Below are positions 22,105-32,826 of a stretch of 64,000 nt of DNA, piece after piece. A program made the translations under genes and the position numbers. The notes below the pieces were generated by a model. The model saw only the letters and a list, made by a program, of their open reading frames with translations, searched no databases and was not told where the DNA came from. The stretch's first letter is position 1. Every line of letters starts with the position of its first letter. This stretch comes from Photorhabdus noenieputensis (lineage in GTDB: Bacteria > Pseudomonadota > Gammaproteobacteria > Enterobacterales > Enterobacteriaceae), in contig NZ_RCWC01000014.1 in NCBI RefSeq assembly GCF_018448935.1, forward strand, positions 59,861 through 123,860, in the 5' to 3' direction.

Positions 22105-22175
22105 CTATATTCCCCACTCAAAAACCGCCCCTCTAACACGCAAATCAGCTAAATATAATCACGGAAATCTTTTTC
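22105..22175 (-). pseudogene. Recombination scar: pyocin-domain stub joined to an immunity-gene tail
   Basis: On the minus strand the bases first read EKDFRDYI, identical to part of the pyocin domain at 22900 and 25160. In a second frame they continue as YLADLRVRGAVFEWGI plus stop, which matches the C-terminal end of the type B immunity proteins ([13 protein letters not shown] at 23655). Two unrelated gene ends have thus been joined, with the break within a few bases of TATATT. Confidence 0.65.
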
Positions 22176-22194
22176 CTAATTTACCGAATCCCTT

Positions 22195-22452
22195 TTATTT
22201 TTTGAAGCCAGGTTTGCCGTTTTTAGCTCGCCATTCTTTTATAACTTTAAGCACACCTCCAGGACTATCTTCAACTCCATTTTCTGGGTAAAAAATTAGT
22301 CCATTTCGTCTGGGGTGCTCGGTAATTATCTCAATATGTTTTACTAAACTGTGATATTCGTTCTCAGTTTTACATTCACCATCGAAGATTTTATTCAGCA
22401 GAGCTAAAAATTCAGCTTCTGTATAATCTTCCAATTTATTTTTCAAATTCAT
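22195..22452 (-). CDS. Colicin E-type (Im9-like) DNase immunity protein
   Basis: The 85-aa product aligns clearly with Im2/Im7/Im8/Im9. It has DYTEAEFLALLNKIF (helix I-II), EHPRRNGLIFYPENG with the Tyr of the DNase-binding helix III region, and DSPGGVLKVIKEWRAKNGKPGF. It should bind and inhibit the HNH nuclease encoded immediately upstream, which it overlaps by 4 bp. Length equals the family's 85-87 aa. Confidence 0.92.
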   Translation of the reverse strand: MNLKNKLEDYTEAEFLALLNKIFDGECKTENEYHSLVKHIEIITEHPRRNGLIFYPENGVEDSPGGVLKVIKEWRAKNGKPGFKK

Positions 22453-22973
22453 CCCACTTTATCCCCTTTATTAGCATGTATTTTTATATGCCGCTTCGGT
22501 GTCAATATGCGCAGATTATCTATGTTATAAACCTCACCACCTTCATTTATTGGTTTAACATGATGAATCTCAAATACTTCCCTACCTCCAACCTGCTCTT
22601 CAGGAATTGTATATGGAGAATAACCTTTAGGTACATTTATCGCATTTGCTCTTGTGAATTGTTTAGATAATTCCGGATCATTACCAACTTCTTTCCAAAA
22701 CGCATTTCTGAAATTATCAAAGTTATTAAACTTTCTCCCACGCAACTTATCTGCTATCTGACTGGGAATTGGTGCTCCCATACCTTGCCCTGCGCGACTT
22801 AACCAGTTTCCTTCGATTTTTTGTCCCCGACCAGTTACCACTCCCGGTTGATTCCGAGGAGTATTAAACATCACATAGATCGGCTCCATGCCTGAATCGG
22901 CTGGGAATACCAGAATATAATCACGAAAATCCTTCTCTTCCGGCATCAGTAACGATTCAATATCGCTGCCCAC
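22449..22973 (-). CDS. Orphan S-pyocin tip with colicin-type HNH DNase domain
   Basis: This frame of 174 aa begins (GTG) inside a segment equal to part of the PAAR effector's pyocin domain ([20 protein letters not shown]). It continues as a colicin E9-type DNase: GNWLSRAGQGMGAPIPSQIA, FWKEVGNDPELSKQF, and the HNH/beta-beta-alpha-metal motif IHHVKPINEGGEVYNIDNLR with PKRHIKIH at the end. It lacks any PAAR or translocation region and has no good ribosome-binding site, so it looks like a displaced toxin tip kept with its own immunity gene. All catalytic histidines appear intact. It may be a silent cassette for recombination. Confidence 0.85.
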   Translation of the reverse strand: MGSDIESLLMPEEKDFRDYILVFPADSGMEPIYVMFNTPRNQPGVVTGRGQKIEGNWLSRAGQGMGAPIPSQIADKLRGRKFNNFDNFRNAFWKEVGNDPELSKQFTRANAINVPKGYSPYTIPEEQVGGREVFEIHHVKPINEGGEVYNIDNLRILTPKRHIKIHANKGDKVG

Positions 22974-22977
22974 TTTA
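22910..22977 (-). repeat. Direct repeat, copy 1 (shared pyocin-domain junction)
   Basis: About 68 bases nearly identical to 25138-25205 (AGAATATAATCACGAAAATC ... ATATCGCTGCCCACTTT), encoding the GSDIES...[10 protein letters not shown] segment in both genes. Same orientation, about 2.2 kb apart. Recombination between them would swap the toxin tip of the PAAR effector for the HNH tip and delete what lies between. Confidence 0.85.
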
Positions 22978-23121
22978 TCTGAAACAAATAATAAGAAATT
23001 ACTCCTCGCTAAAAATTCAAGTGATTATTCCATTTTGGTTAAGCCAACTCATCTTCAATTTAACTTCTCAAACTACTGATTGATGAATTGACTCTTAAGC
23101 AAAACCTCCTCTTTATATTAA

Positions 23122-23589
23122 CTACCAACGTACTTCTGAGGTGGGTAAGAATGTCACTGATATAACTTGCTCCAATAGATCATAATCAAACTTCATACTG
23201 GTCGGAATACGAAAATCCAGCAATGTATATAACTCAGTCCAGCCAATGTCTTTTTTGAGCCTTTTTCTCGGTGGAAGAAATTTTTCTGGTTTACCAAATT
23301 GTTCATGAACCCACTGTCGGCACATCAATGGAATTAATGGTGAAGGCAGCTCATTAGTAAACTGGTATAAAGAATTCTTCTCGTCAAACAAAGTTAATGT
23401 AATTTCTTTTAATCGCTTTCCTTCCCGATGGAAAGACAGAAAGACGCCTGCTTTAACCATATCCAAGCACACTACACTATCACCGGCAAAACCACTTGGT
23501 TTCGTTTTATAAGGGATTAACCCTTCACCAAAAATTTCCTGATAAGGTTTACCCAAACTGTTTATTAATGCCTCTACATTGACTGTCAT
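23122..23589 (-). CDS. DUF6392 pyocin-type immunity protein, type A copy 2
   Basis: The 155-aa product is a close paralogue of the one at 24230: [55 protein letters not shown] and FLPTSEVRW at the end are shared. It is soluble with no signal peptide, as expected of cytoplasmic immunity to a nuclease or other cytosolic toxin. It follows a type B gene and precedes the orphan HNH cassette. Its own toxin is not adjacent, so it is an orphan immunity gene. Confidence 0.75.
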   Translation of the reverse strand: MTVNVEALINSLGKPYQEIFGEGLIPYKTKPSGFAGDSVVCLDMVKAGVFLSFHREGKRLKEITLTLFDEKNSLYQFTNELPSPLIPLMCRQWVHEQFGKPEKFLPPRKRLKKDIGWTELYTLLDFRIPTSMKFDYDLLEQVISVTFLPTSEVRW

Positions 23590-23654
23590 TATTTTTATAG
23601 CCCCTTCTCTGATATATCTTCGACTTAGGTTTTCAAATTTTTTACAGGAAAAAA

Positions 23655-24122
23655 TTATATTTCCCTCTCAAAAACCAATCCTCGAACACGCAAATCTTTT
23701 AAATATAGGACACGAATATTTGTATCAGGGTATACAAATTGAAGTTTGCGAATATAACAATCATGTCCGCCGACAACACCAATAACAGGAATTTTTGTTT
23801 CCTCTGAGGTAACATCAGATTTGCCTAGCAAAGCTCTAACAGCAACTTTATCCATTGATAGAGTAAACGGAGGAGGTATTTCCCCACGATACATTTCACC
23901 ATTTCCAAAACGTCTAGTAGTATTAATCAGTGTAAATTCAACTGACTTCAATTTTCTCGATTTATCATCGAATACTAAGATAAGACCAGCCTCAGGTTCA
24001 TAATTAAACGTATCAGATCCTTCAAAAAGATACTCAAATTTCCCAGCCGAAATAAGTTGTTTTTCAATCAACATATCGACTGTTTGTCCTAAATTATTTA
24101 TGATTGCAACAACATCAGCCAT
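23655..24122 (-). CDS. DUF6392-like immunity protein, type B copy 1
   Basis: 155 aa, paralogue of 21608-22069, with [59 protein letters not shown] and [10 protein letters not shown]. No signal peptide or membrane segment. It sits between two type A copies, in one direction with the PAAR effector gene and probably cotranscribed with it. Function as an immunity protein is inferred from position and similarity to the type A family. Confidence 0.65.
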   Translation of the reverse strand: MADVVAIINNLGQTVDMLIEKQLISAGKFEYLFEGSDTFNYEPEAGLILVFDDKSRKLKSVEFTLINTTRRFGNGEMYRGEIPPPFTLSMDKVAVRALLGKSDVTSEETKIPVIGVVGGHDCYIRKLQFVYPDTNIRVLYLKDLRVRGLVFEREI

Positions 24123-24229
24123 TATTTATATAACCCTTATTCCTAGTTAAACCAATTCATCTACAATTTGTTTTTAAAACTACTCACAAATGAATTGGCT
24201 TTCAAAAAGAACCTCACATCTGTTACTAG

Positions 24230-24697
24230 CTACCAACGCACTTCTGATGTGGGTAAGAATGCCACTACTTTAACACGTTCTAATAAATCGTAATTAATTT
24301 GCATACTAGTTGGAATATGAAAGTCTAGCAGCGTATATAACTCCGTCCAGCCAATATCTCTCTTTAATATTTTCTGTGGAGGAAGTGATTTTTCAGGACT
24401 TCCAAAATGCTCATGAACCCATTGCCTAGACATCATCGGAACTAATGGTGAAGGTAACTCATTTGGAAACCGGTATTGTGGTTTCTTCTCGTCAATTAAA
24501 GTAAGCTCTATAGCAAATAAAACCTTACTAACCCTTTTAAAGGACAAGTAAACACCTTCTTTAGTCATATTTAAAGATATATCAGGATCTCCAGCAAACC
24601 CTGTTGGTTTGGTTTTATAAGGAATTAATCCTTCATTAAAAATTTCCTGATAGGTTCTTCCTAAATTGTTTATTAATACTTCTACATTAACTGTCAT
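24230..24697 (-). CDS. DUF6392 pyocin-type immunity protein, type A copy 1 (cognate)
   Basis: 155 aa, closest to the PAAR effector and overlapping its stop by 4 bp (ATGA). This makes it the best candidate for the cognate immunity protein of the current effector tip. Shared family features are [40 protein letters not shown] and [17 protein letters not shown]. It is nearly full identity in pattern to the copy at 23122, indicating recent duplication of an A+B unit. Confidence 0.78.
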   Translation of the reverse strand: MTVNVEVLINNLGRTYQEIFNEGLIPYKTKPTGFAGDPDISLNMTKEGVYLSFKRVSKVLFAIELTLIDEKKPQYRFPNELPSPLVPMMSRQWVHEHFGSPEKSLPPQKILKRDIGWTELYTLLDFHIPTSMQINYDLLERVKVVAFLPTSEVRW

Positions 24698-26361
24698 TTA
24701 TACAACCCCTGTTCTTGGTTTAGTTTATGCATCTTCTGGCGAGCATTTTCAAGCTGTACTTCTGTTGCACCATAACTTTTCAATCTCGGTTTTATGGCAT
24801 CAAAGTTCCTATCTAATGCCGCACGTAAATCTTGAGCATCTCTTTCAATTTGTTCTGACGAATTTCGTCCTCCGTAGGTTTGACTGAGCTTTTGATGCAC
24901 TTCTTCCGGAATAATAATTGCTGATACATTTTTAGAATCAGAATTTAATTCAGAAGGTAATAAATTAGGATATAACGCTTTCAACCTTACCTTAACCGCA
25001 GCAGCCGAAGGCATATGATCTGCATGTGTTCCATTTCTTGGTCGCCCCGCAAAATTTCTATACAAATCTACTTCCAACAATTTCACCGGCGGTTTACTCA
25101 AATACACATACACCGGCGGCATATTCGGGATGGGGAGGATCAGAATATAATCACGAAAATCCTTCTCTTCCGGCATCGGTAACGATTCAATATCGCTGCC
25201 CACTTTCTCCGGGATCGGCAACACGGTTATTTGCGACGGAATAAACGGCTGTTCTTCATTACCGGTATGGGCTGGAACCTTGAATTCCTGTTCGTTCGGC
25301 GTCCATAAAATTATCGGCCGGTATTCTCCCGGTTCCCAAAACTCGTAATTACCGGTGGTCCGATTCAGCGTCATCATGCGAACCGGCACTTTATCCAAGC
25401 CGCCTTCCGGGCTGACGTGATATCCCTGAACCGTCATCCTGCCGCTTTTTTCATCTCTGATCCAGCGAAAACGTACACGAGTTGGTGCTTTACCGTACTG
25501 TTCCGCTATCTGTCTCAGGCGATACGGATCTAAGTAATCCTCCTCACCTTCATTCAGCTTAGGTGAATAAAACAGCCCCATTAACCCAACTGTCACCGGA
25601 TTCGGTGCCGCCAGCCAACGTCCTGCACTGATGGCACCGCCACCAATGTAACGCATCACCAGCGTTTCCCCTTCCGCTACCGCGCTACGAGCAGTGGCGG
25701 CCACGGCGGTAGCGGCTACTTCGGCTTTATCTTCACCACTACGGAACCACCGTTTATACCAAGGTAATTTTTTATCCTGCGGTTTATCCGGTTCAGGCGG
25801 CTGTTTCTCACCTTGCGGAGGCGGTTCTGGTTTTTGTGGCGTCACCGGAGTGGGAGATGACGGAACCTGATATATCGCCATTCTGCCGAAGTTATCCGCC
25901 GGTTCGGCTTCGGTTCCGGCATCGGTACAACCTTTACCCCGTAAGCAGGATTTCGCAAACACCGGTATCGGAGGCTCTTTAGTCACAGGAGGTGCGGGCT
26001 GAACGTTTCTCGCTTCCTCCACCGGCGACGAGAAATTCTGGGCCGCCATATTAACAGGGGCTGTAGCCCGATTATTGGGCTGCTCCTGCTTCTCATAGCT
26101 GTCCATCTCCGAATTGATAAATCTAGCCCGACAGGGGCAAGTACTCACACTGTCCAATGTGCCAGCCAATTTACGTCCCATATCAAACACATCTGATACA
26201 CCACCGACAATCGTATAACTACCGGGATGTTTGCCACAGGTGACCTTATCTCCTTCACGAGCGGTTGCCCGTCCATTAAATGTCATGGTGTGGTCACCAG
26301 TAATAATCTGTCCGCCACAGGTTGTCTTATCACCAACAAGCAAGAAATATCCTATTGCCAT
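24694..26361 (-). CDS. PAAR-S-type pyocin effector with unrecognised C-terminal toxin
   Basis: The 555-aa protein has three parts. Residues 1-85 form a PAAR domain ([27 protein letters not shown]), which sharpens the VgrG spike of a type VI secretion system. After a Pro-rich linker ([19 protein letters not shown]) comes an S-type pyocin domain at about 270-430 ([24 protein letters not shown]). The last 120 residues are a variable tip with [26 protein letters not shown] [11 protein letters not shown] and [15 protein letters not shown]. The clustered His/Asp residues and the RNG motif suggest a nuclease-like toxin, but I do not recognise the family with certainty. No vgrG or other T6SS gene is adjacent, so it would be delivered by a system elsewhere. 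Confidence 0.85.
   Translation of the reverse strand: MAIGYFLLVGDKTTCGGQIITGDHTMTFNGRATAREGDKVTCGKHPGSYTIVGGVSDVFDMGRKLAGTLDSVSTCPCRARFINSEMDSYEKQEQPNNRATAPVNMAAQNFSSPVEEARNVQPAPPVTKEPPIPVFAKSCLRGKGCTDAGTEAEPADNFGRMAIYQVPSSPTPVTPQKPEPPPQGEKQPPEPDKPQDKKLPWYKRWFRSGEDKAEVAATAVAATARSAVAEGETLVMRYIGGGAISAGRWLAAPNPVTVGLMGLFYSPKLNEGEEDYLDPYRLRQIAEQYGKAPTRVRFRWIRDEKSGRMTVQGYHVSPEGGLDKVPVRMMTLNRTTGNYEFWEPGEYRPIILWTPNEQEFKVPAHTGNEEQPFIPSQITVLPIPEKVGSDIESLPMPEEKDFRDYILILPIPNMPPVYVYLSKPPVKLLEVDLYRNFAGRPRNGTHADHMPSAAAVKVRLKALYPNLLPSELNSDSKNVSAIIIPEEVHQKLSQTYGGRNSSEQIERDAQDLRAALDRNFDAIKPRLKSYGATEVQLENARQKMHKLNQEQGLYK
25138..25205 (-). repeat. Direct repeat, copy 2 (shared pyocin-domain junction)
   Basis: Partner of 22910-22977; see that entry. 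It ends exactly at AAAGTGGGC on the coding strand, beyond which the two genes are unrelated. Confidence 0.85.
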
Positions 26362-26605
26362 TATTCATCTCTCCATTGATTTACAGTATGGAGAGTGGAT
26401 CTAATTGAAATTATCGTCATATCATTATCACCATGAGTTAATACGAATGATTAATAATTCATCATATTTCGCTTAGAAAACATATAGGAATATTCTGAAA
26501 ATTGCTTATTTTATTGCCCCAAACAGGTGTAAAACATCATGTTTTGAAACAATTTATAAACAATTACATAACATAAGCAGATAATCACCGCCATTGCGAT
26601 GATCA
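26362..26605. other. AT-rich upstream region of the PAAR effector
   Basis: No open frame of note. This region should hold the promoter for the minus-strand effector-immunity operon. GGAGAG lies about 8 bases before the PAAR start. No clear operator recognised. Confidence 0.4.
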
Positions 26606-26733
26606 TATATACCTATGGATTTCAAGATGGATCGCGACGGCAAAGGAGCGAATCCCCCGGAGCATAGGGAACTATGTGACCGGGGTGAGTGAGTGCAGCC
26701 AACAAAGAGGCAACTTGAAAGATAATGGGTATA
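26606..26733 (+). repeat. ERIC element 1
   Basis: About 128 bases from TATATACCTATGGATTTCAA to GATAATGGGTATA with the typical core (GGAGCGAATCCCCC, ATGTGACCGGGGTGAGTGAG). The ends are inverted repeats, so the RNA would fold into a long hairpin. It lies between the PAAR effector and the mrcB terminator. Confidence 0.95.
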
Positions 26734-26782
26734 AAGTCGAAAAGATAATGGTTCGGTATGTTTGGAAAGCCGTTAAACTCAG

Positions 26783-26816
26783 AAAATAAAAACGCTGACC
26801 ATAAAGATCAGCGCTT
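26783..26816 (-). terminator. Rho-independent terminator of mrcB
   Basis: On the minus strand: GCGCTGATC, short loop, GGTCAGCGTTTTTATTTT. It lies just after the mrcB stop, with a clear T-run. Confidence 0.85.
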
Positions 26817-26841
26817 TGTTATTTATCTCATCAAATATTTA

Positions 26842-29316
26842 TTATTGACCAAACATCTCTCGCAACCAGCCCGGTGCTTCTTCTTGCTGTTGAACCGGTG
26901 CTGACACTGCGGTTTGCTGGCACAAACTCTGTGGATCATAAGTCCAAACCGGTAATGTTCGCCAACCACTGCCACTACAGCTAAAGCTGCCATCCTGATT
27001 AACCGCCATATCGACAATGCCTTCCGGTGGAATGTTATTCAACATCAGCGGCGTCTGATTTTCCAGATAACGGCGATACACATTCAATGCCCCTGTAGCA
27101 CCGGTCAGATTGGTCGGGTCGTTGTTATCGCGGCCAACCCATGCGATTACCACCTCTTTACCATCGATTCCGGCAAACCAGCTATCACGCAGATCATTGG
27201 TAGTGCCCGTTTTACCCGCCAGATTATAACGACCAAACTTAGCGTTCAGAGAACGAGAAGTTCCATTCGCCACCACCTGCTGCATACCATATAGCGTCAG
27301 ATAAGCCGCCTGAGCCGGTACAGCCCGTTCAGCCTGTGGGTAACTCTGATATATCACGGTACCATCCTCCGCGATGACAGAACGTAATGCGGAAAGCGTC
27401 GCACGGTTGCCGCCACTCGCCATTGTCTGGTATTCCTGCGCTACTTCTAACGGCGTCAAGCTAAGAGAACCCAGTAACATGGCTGGAACCTGTTGAATCA
27501 CTTCCTCCGGTACGCCAAGCCGGATCAGTGTGTTGCTGACATGATCAAGACCAACCGCCAATCCAAGGTTCACCGTAGGAATATTCAATGAATTTGCCAG
27601 CCCATCTATCAACAGGACACGCCCACGGAAACGACGGTCATAATTTCTCGGTTCCCAAACCTTGCTGTTCGGCTGTTTTACCGCAAGAGGTTCATCCGAC
27701 AGCCAGGTATTCAATCGGTATTGATCAGGCTCACTCAAGGCCGCCAAATAAGTCGAAGGTTTTGCCAATGAACCAATCGAACGACGCGCCATCATTGCTC
27801 GGTTAAATCCAGCATACTGCGGTTGAGAACCACCAACCATCGCCCTGATTTCACCACTGATGCGATCGACAATCACCATTGCCCCTTCAAGGTCGGCAAT
27901 TTTGCGGGTTTTTCTCAGGTTAGCAATTCCCTCTTCTACCGCGCTTTCAGCCGCATCCTGAGATACCGGGTCCAAAGTAGTGAAGATTTTTACGCCGGAC
28001 AGATCATTTACTCTATCCCCCAGTTTGTCCTGCAACTCCTTACGAACTAGCTGCATAAACGCCGGTTGTGGGGTAATAACACCACCTTTCGGTTTTACCC
28101 CCAGTGGACGAGCACTTAATAACTTATAAAGATCTTCATCAATAATTTGCTGGTTTTGTAACAGCTTGAGCACCACATTACGACGCTGGAGAGTGAGTTT
28201 AGGATTACGCCACGGATTATAGAGTGAAGCGCCTTTCACCATACCAACCAGCAACGCCTGTTGATCTAAACTCAATTCATCCACGGGACGACCAAAATAG
28301 TAGAGGCTCGCCAACGGAAATCCTCGGATCTCCCCGTCACCACTTCGGCCTAAATAAACTTCGTTCAGATACAGTTCGAGAATTCGATCTTTGCTGTAAC
28401 GATAATCCATCAGCACAGCCATATAGGCTTCATTGGCTTTGCGCACCAAAGTACGTTCATTGGTCAGGAACAGATTTCTCACCAATTGCTGCGTCAGGGT
28501 ACTTCCCCCCTGAACCGTCCGCCCGGCAGTCAAGTTAGCCAGTGCTGCACGCCCAATGGAAAGAATACGGATGCCATCATGTTGATAGAAATGGCGATCT
28601 TCTGTCGCCAGCAAGGTGTTAACCAATAACTCCGGGAAACCAGAACGTGGCACAAATAGCCGCTGCTCCCCATTGGGAGACTGCAACATAGTAATCAGCT
28701 TCGGATCAAGACGGAAAAAACCAAACTGACGCTGGTTTTCCAGATTTTCGATCCCTGCCAGACGGTTATCGCTGAAAGTTAGCAAAGCGTGGATCTGCCC
28801 CTCTTTGCTGTCTGGGAAATCAAACGGACGACGCAACATTTCAATGGTTTCACCTCTGACAGAAAACTCTCCGGGACGGGTAATTTTCGTCACCTGGCGA
28901 TACTGCATCCCTTCCAGCAGATGTACCATCTCTTTCTTGCTGTAGCTCATGCCCGGTTCAAGATTGACCATTCGTCCATAGACTGCCGCCGGTAACTCCC
29001 AGACTTTCCCATCAATACGATCACGGATTTTGGCATCCAGATAGACACCATAAGCCACCAGTAATACGGCAAAAATAATAAATATCTTGAATAACAACCA
29101 GAACCAACGCCACTTTTTCTTAGGTGGGCGAGAATACATTCCTTTCGTTGTCATGGGTTGATCCTCTTCATCATCGTAGTCATCATCTTCATAGCCATTA
29201 TCATCATCATCCAACAGATATCGTCTTTTTAATGGCCGTTTACGGCGGGATACCAATTTTTCACCTTTACGTCCGATTGGTTGACGATCTTCACCAGACA
29301 TTCCAAAATTCTCCAA
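26842..29316 (-). CDS. mrcB: Penicillin-binding protein 1B
   Basis: Bifunctional glycosyltransferase-transpeptidase that polymerises and cross-links peptidoglycan. The 824-aa protein has a charged cytoplasmic N-terminus and one membrane anchor (about 70-92, [20 protein letters not shown]). A UB2H region follows, then the GT51 domain with [11 protein letters not shown] and [14 protein letters not shown] near 235-275. The transpeptidase has SLAK near 510, SLN (NSLNIPT) and KTGTTND near 720. Length is close to E. coli PBP1b (844 aa). A very acidic [18 protein letters not shown] run occurs near residue 40, longer than usual. Confidence 0.96.
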   Translation of the reverse strand: MENFGMSGEDRQPIGRKGEKLVSRRKRPLKRRYLLDDDDNGYEDDDYDDEEDQPMTTKGMYSRPPKKKWRWFWLLFKIFIIFAVLLVAYGVYLDAKIRDRIDGKVWELPAAVYGRMVNLEPGMSYSKKEMVHLLEGMQYRQVTKITRPGEFSVRGETIEMLRRPFDFPDSKEGQIHALLTFSDNRLAGIENLENQRQFGFFRLDPKLITMLQSPNGEQRLFVPRSGFPELLVNTLLATEDRHFYQHDGIRILSIGRAALANLTAGRTVQGGSTLTQQLVRNLFLTNERTLVRKANEAYMAVLMDYRYSKDRILELYLNEVYLGRSGDGEIRGFPLASLYYFGRPVDELSLDQQALLVGMVKGASLYNPWRNPKLTLQRRNVVLKLLQNQQIIDEDLYKLLSARPLGVKPKGGVITPQPAFMQLVRKELQDKLGDRVNDLSGVKIFTTLDPVSQDAAESAVEEGIANLRKTRKIADLEGAMVIVDRISGEIRAMVGGSQPQYAGFNRAMMARRSIGSLAKPSTYLAALSEPDQYRLNTWLSDEPLAVKQPNSKVWEPRNYDRRFRGRVLLIDGLANSLNIPTVNLGLAVGLDHVSNTLIRLGVPEEVIQQVPAMLLGSLSLTPLEVAQEYQTMASGGNRATLSALRSVIAEDGTVIYQSYPQAERAVPAQAAYLTLYGMQQVVANGTSRSLNAKFGRYNLAGKTGTTNDLRDSWFAGIDGKEVVIAWVGRDNNDPTNLTGATGALNVYRRYLENQTPLMLNNIPPEGIVDMAVNQDGSFSCSGSGWRTLPVWTYDPQSLCQQTAVSAPVQQQEEAPGWLREMFGQ

Positions 29317-29393
29317 AACCGCTCAGGTGCTATTAATGGGTTTTCATATTTTTTAATGAATTTATTCACTGCAAAAACAAAGGCTAAATTCTA

Positions 29394-31832
29394 TTACGAA
29401 TATTTTTTTGTCCGCCGAGTCGGTACCGTATTTGCCGGATCATCCGGCCATAAATGTTTTGGGTAACGCCCTTTCATCTCTTTTTGTACTTCACGATAGG
29501 AGCCTTGCCAAAAAGCAGCCAGATCTTGCGTGATCTGCAATGGCCTTTGGGCTGGTGATAATAGTTCAAGCACCAGTGTTATTCGCCCTTTTGCCAGAGA
29601 GGGGCTTCGCTGTTCACCATACATTTCCTGCATCCGAACAGATAATACCGGTGGTTTATCACCGAAATAACGGATTGCTATCCGACTGCCGGTAGGGACA
29701 GTGTAATAAATAGGCAGTTCATTATCCAGACACTGTTGTTGTTGCCAATCCAGCAAATTTTCCAGCGCCGGCAACAAATCAATCTGTTTCAGCCCTTTCA
29801 AATCACGCACACCAGTGAGGAACGGCGTCAACCAATCATCAAGAGAAGCCATTAATGCATCATTATCGACTGCCGGCCACTGCATTTCAGGTAACCATTT
29901 GGCCGCACATTGGATACGGATGCACAACTGAACTGCCGCAGGTGACCAGTTCAGCTCATGTAACCCCTCTCTGCGTAACCAGTTTAGCAGAGCCTGTTGT
30001 AATTGCTCATCGGAAGGCTTTGTCAATCGTTGAGCTTTTACTGTCAGGCTGCCACATTGTAGCCGCTTCCAAGCCTGTAACGTCCCTTTGTTATCATCCC
30101 ATTCAACAACACTCTGCTCGCTGAATAAATTCGGTTGTTGCTGTACCAGTGGTTCAATATCCAAAGGACAAGCCAGCAAAATACGCGCATCAGGATTTCT
30201 GCTGTTTTGTAATAATGAAGGAGCCACCAGCCATGATTCGCCAGATAACTTTTCTTCATCATCGATTATCGTTCCCAGACCATTTGCCAATTGGAAACGC
30301 CCTCCCTTATCCCGATTTTTGGCTATTCTGTCAGGGAAACCTTGGGCTAATAACGGTGCAGCAAGTCCGCTGTCTGGCTCACCAAAATGATTGCCCATAT
30401 TCCTAGCTAACTGCTTTGCCCGCCGTAACCAATGAGTTTGTCGCTGCTCAACCCAATAAGTGATATCCGGCTGACCACCACGGGGCGGTTCCTCCAGAAT
30501 CGCGGTCAGCATAGCGGCGGTTGCCAGCATGTCGGCCCCTTGTTCCAATCCTGCACACAACATCGCGGCCAGGCGCGGATCACTGCCGGATTCCGCCATT
30601 TTTCTGCCTCTGGACGTTAACTGACCGTTGTTATTGACTGCACCTAACTGTAATAACAATGAGTTAGCTACCGCCAGAGCTGCCGCTGGGGGAATATTCA
30701 GCCAGTGCAATTGGGAGATATCATGGCACCCCCACTGCAATAAGGAGAGCCATAAGCTACTGAGATCAGCATTCAGAATTTCAGGCTCACTATGTTCTGC
30801 CGCTCTTTCTGCCTGTTCTTGACTGAATAGGTGCCAACAAATTCCGGCTTCCAATCGGCCTGCTCGACCCGCTCGTTGTGTCATAGAAGCCTGACTGATG
30901 CGTTGAGTGATCAGGCGAGTCAGCCCATTTTTAGGTTCAAAACACGTTGTGCGTTCAAGGCCGCTATCAACCACCAACCGGATACCTTCAATCGTTAAGC
31001 TGGTTTCTGCAATGTTAGTCGCCAGAACAACTTTACGGCGTCCAGATGGTGAAGGTTCGATCGCTTTTTGTTGCTCAGCCAATGACAACGCACCGTATAA
31101 CGGGCACAAATCGATATCCTCGGCAACTCTCCCGCTAAGCAGTCCAAACACCCGTTGAATTTCCCCGCTACCCGGCAAAAACAACAGCATAGATCCTTGT
31201 TCCTGTTGGAGTAACCGCAATACAACGGTAGTTACGTTCTGTTCAAGAGGTTGATGAGCTGGCAAATGACAATAATGTCTGGTGACAGGAAAGCTTCTCC
31301 CTTGAGAAGTAATCACTGGCGCATCAGGTAATAAAGAACAGAGCCGCTGATTATCCAAGGTAGCTGACATGATCAAAATTCGCAGATCATCCCGCAGAGC
31401 TGCCTGTACATCCAGCAACAACGCCAGCGCCAAATCGGCCTGCAAACTGCGCTCATGGAATTCATCCAAAATCACCAAAGAAACCCCTGTCAGCATGGGA
31501 TCTTGCTGCAACATACGGGTCAAAATGCCTTCCGTTACCACTTCAAGGCGAGTGGTTGTACTCACTTTCGTTTCTGAACGCATCCGGTACCCCACCGTCT
31601 GCCCGATATTTTCATTCAGTTGAGCGGCAAGGCGATTAGCAACACTGCGAGCGGCAATCCGCCGTGGTTCTAACATTATGATACGCCAAGAGAAATCAGC
31701 TTTTTTCAGAATTTCCAATGGCAAAACTGTCGATTTCCCGGCACCCGCCGGAGCATGAAGCAGGACCTGTTGTGAACTCTTCAACGCGCTCAGGACAGGT
31801 TCGACAACCTCATATACAGGCAATAAAGACAC
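29394..31832 (-). CDS. hrpB: DEAH-type ATP-dependent helicase HrpB
   Basis: About 812 aa with the helicase motifs APAGAGKST (Walker A), VILDEFHERS (DEFH box), SATLDN, ATNIAETSLTIEG and QRAGRAGR, and the HrpB-specific C-terminal region ending WPDDPANTVPTRRTKKYS as in E. coli. Probable RNA helicase of unclear role. I place the start at the GTG at 31832, aligning with the E. coli N-terminus (V/M-S-L-L-P-V) and preceded by GGGGTG; the frame opens at a TTG at 31847. It is divergent from sfsA, as in E. coli. Confidence 0.92.
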   Translation of the reverse strand: MSLLPVYEVVEPVLSALKSSQQVLLHAPAGAGKSTVLPLEILKKADFSWRIIMLEPRRIAARSVANRLAAQLNENIGQTVGYRMRSETKVSTTTRLEVVTEGILTRMLQQDPMLTGVSLVILDEFHERSLQADLALALLLDVQAALRDDLRILIMSATLDNQRLCSLLPDAPVITSQGRSFPVTRHYCHLPAHQPLEQNVTTVVLRLLQQEQGSMLLFLPGSGEIQRVFGLLSGRVAEDIDLCPLYGALSLAEQQKAIEPSPSGRRKVVLATNIAETSLTIEGIRLVVDSGLERTTCFEPKNGLTRLITQRISQASMTQRAGRAGRLEAGICWHLFSQEQAERAAEHSEPEILNADLSSLWLSLLQWGCHDISQLHWLNIPPAAALAVANSLLLQLGAVNNNGQLTSRGRKMAESGSDPRLAAMLCAGLEQGADMLATAAMLTAILEEPPRGGQPDITYWVEQRQTHWLRRAKQLARNMGNHFGEPDSGLAAPLLAQGFPDRIAKNRDKGGRFQLANGLGTIIDDEEKLSGESWLVAPSLLQNSRNPDARILLACPLDIEPLVQQQPNLFSEQSVVEWDDNKGTLQAWKRLQCGSLTVKAQRLTKPSDEQLQQALLNWLRREGLHELNWSPAAVQLCIRIQCAAKWLPEMQWPAVDNDALMASLDDWLTPFLTGVRDLKGLKQIDLLPALENLLDWQQQQCLDNELPIYYTVPTGSRIAIRYFGDKPPVLSVRMQEMYGEQRSPSLAKGRITLVLELLSPAQRPLQITQDLAAFWQGSYREVQKEMKGRYPKHLWPDDPANTVPTRRTKKYS

Positions 31833-31924
31833 AAACACCCCATACAAAGAAAGTTAACTTTCAACCGTCGGCATTGTAGCATTGCCTGCTTCAATCTTAT
31901 GCCATCAGTCATCAAGGAGTTTTT

Positions 31925-32632
31925 ATGGAATTCCATCCACCCTTACTACCTGCCACGCTAATTCGTCGTTATAAACGTTTCCTGGCTGATGTCATCACAC
32001 CGGAAGGTGAAACACTGACCATCCATTGTGCCAATACGGGCGCAATGACTGGCTGTGCGGCACCGGGAGATACGGTTTGGTATTCCACCTCCGATAATCC
32101 AAAACGTAAATACCCAAACAGTTGGGAATTGACAGAAACACCGGCTGGTCACTGGATTTGCGTCAATACGCTCAGAGCAAATGATTTAGTCGCTGAGGCC
32201 ATTGCACAAAATGCTATTCCAGAATTTTCTAAATATAAAAAAATCAGTCGGGAAGTGAAATATGGCGCAGAGAACAGCCGGATAGATCTGCTATTACAGG
32301 CAGAACAGCAAGTTAATTGCTACATTGAAGTGAAATCAGTGACGCTTCTCCAGGAAAATTGTGGCTATTTCCCTGATGCTGTCACGACCCGCGGGCAAAA
32401 ACACCTGCGGGAATTGCAACACATAGCAGAACAAGGGCAAAGGGCGGTTTTATTTTTTGCGGTCTTACATTCTGGCATCAGGCAGGTCGCGGCGGCGGCA
32501 CATATTGATCATAATTATTCATCTCTTTTGGAACAAGCGCAAAATTCTGGGGTCGAAGTTATCTGTTACCAGGCCAACATGACAGGAAAAGGGATGATTT
32601 TAGGCGATAAGTTAACTTTTGTACTAAAATGA
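31925..32632 (+). CDS. sfsA: SfsA family DNA-binding/nuclease-like protein
   Basis: The 235-aa product matches Sfs[49 protein letters not shown] with a PD-(D/E)XK-like EVK motif, and [17 protein letters not shown]. coli SfsA was described as a sugar-fermentation stimulation factor that binds DNA nonspecifically; its true role is uncertain. A clear AAGGAG lies before the ATG. It precedes dksA as in E. coli. Confidence 0.95.
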   Translation: MEFHPPLLPATLIRRYKRFLADVITPEGETLTIHCANTGAMTGCAAPGDTVWYSTSDNPKRKYPNSWELTETPAGHWICVNTLRANDLVAEAIAQNAIPEFSKYKKISREVKYGAENSRIDLLLQAEQQVNCYIEVKSVTLLQENCGYFPDAVTTRGQKHLRELQHIAEQGQRAVLFFAVLHSGIRQVAAAAHIDHNYSSLLEQAQNSGVEVICYQANMTGKGMILGDKLTFVLK

Positions 32633-32826
32633 TTAATTTATCGATTTACCTAATATTTGCAGCCAAGTTGTACAAGGTGTAAAGGCATGCAATACATTTG
32701 CTTCCACACCATTGTGAAACTAATGGCAGGAACAATTGCCAACCCATGCTCCATCTGCTATTTATAGCGGCCTGTTTTTTTCCCCGCTAGGGGTTTGTTT
32801 GATAGTGCGTGTGTAGGAGAAGTATT

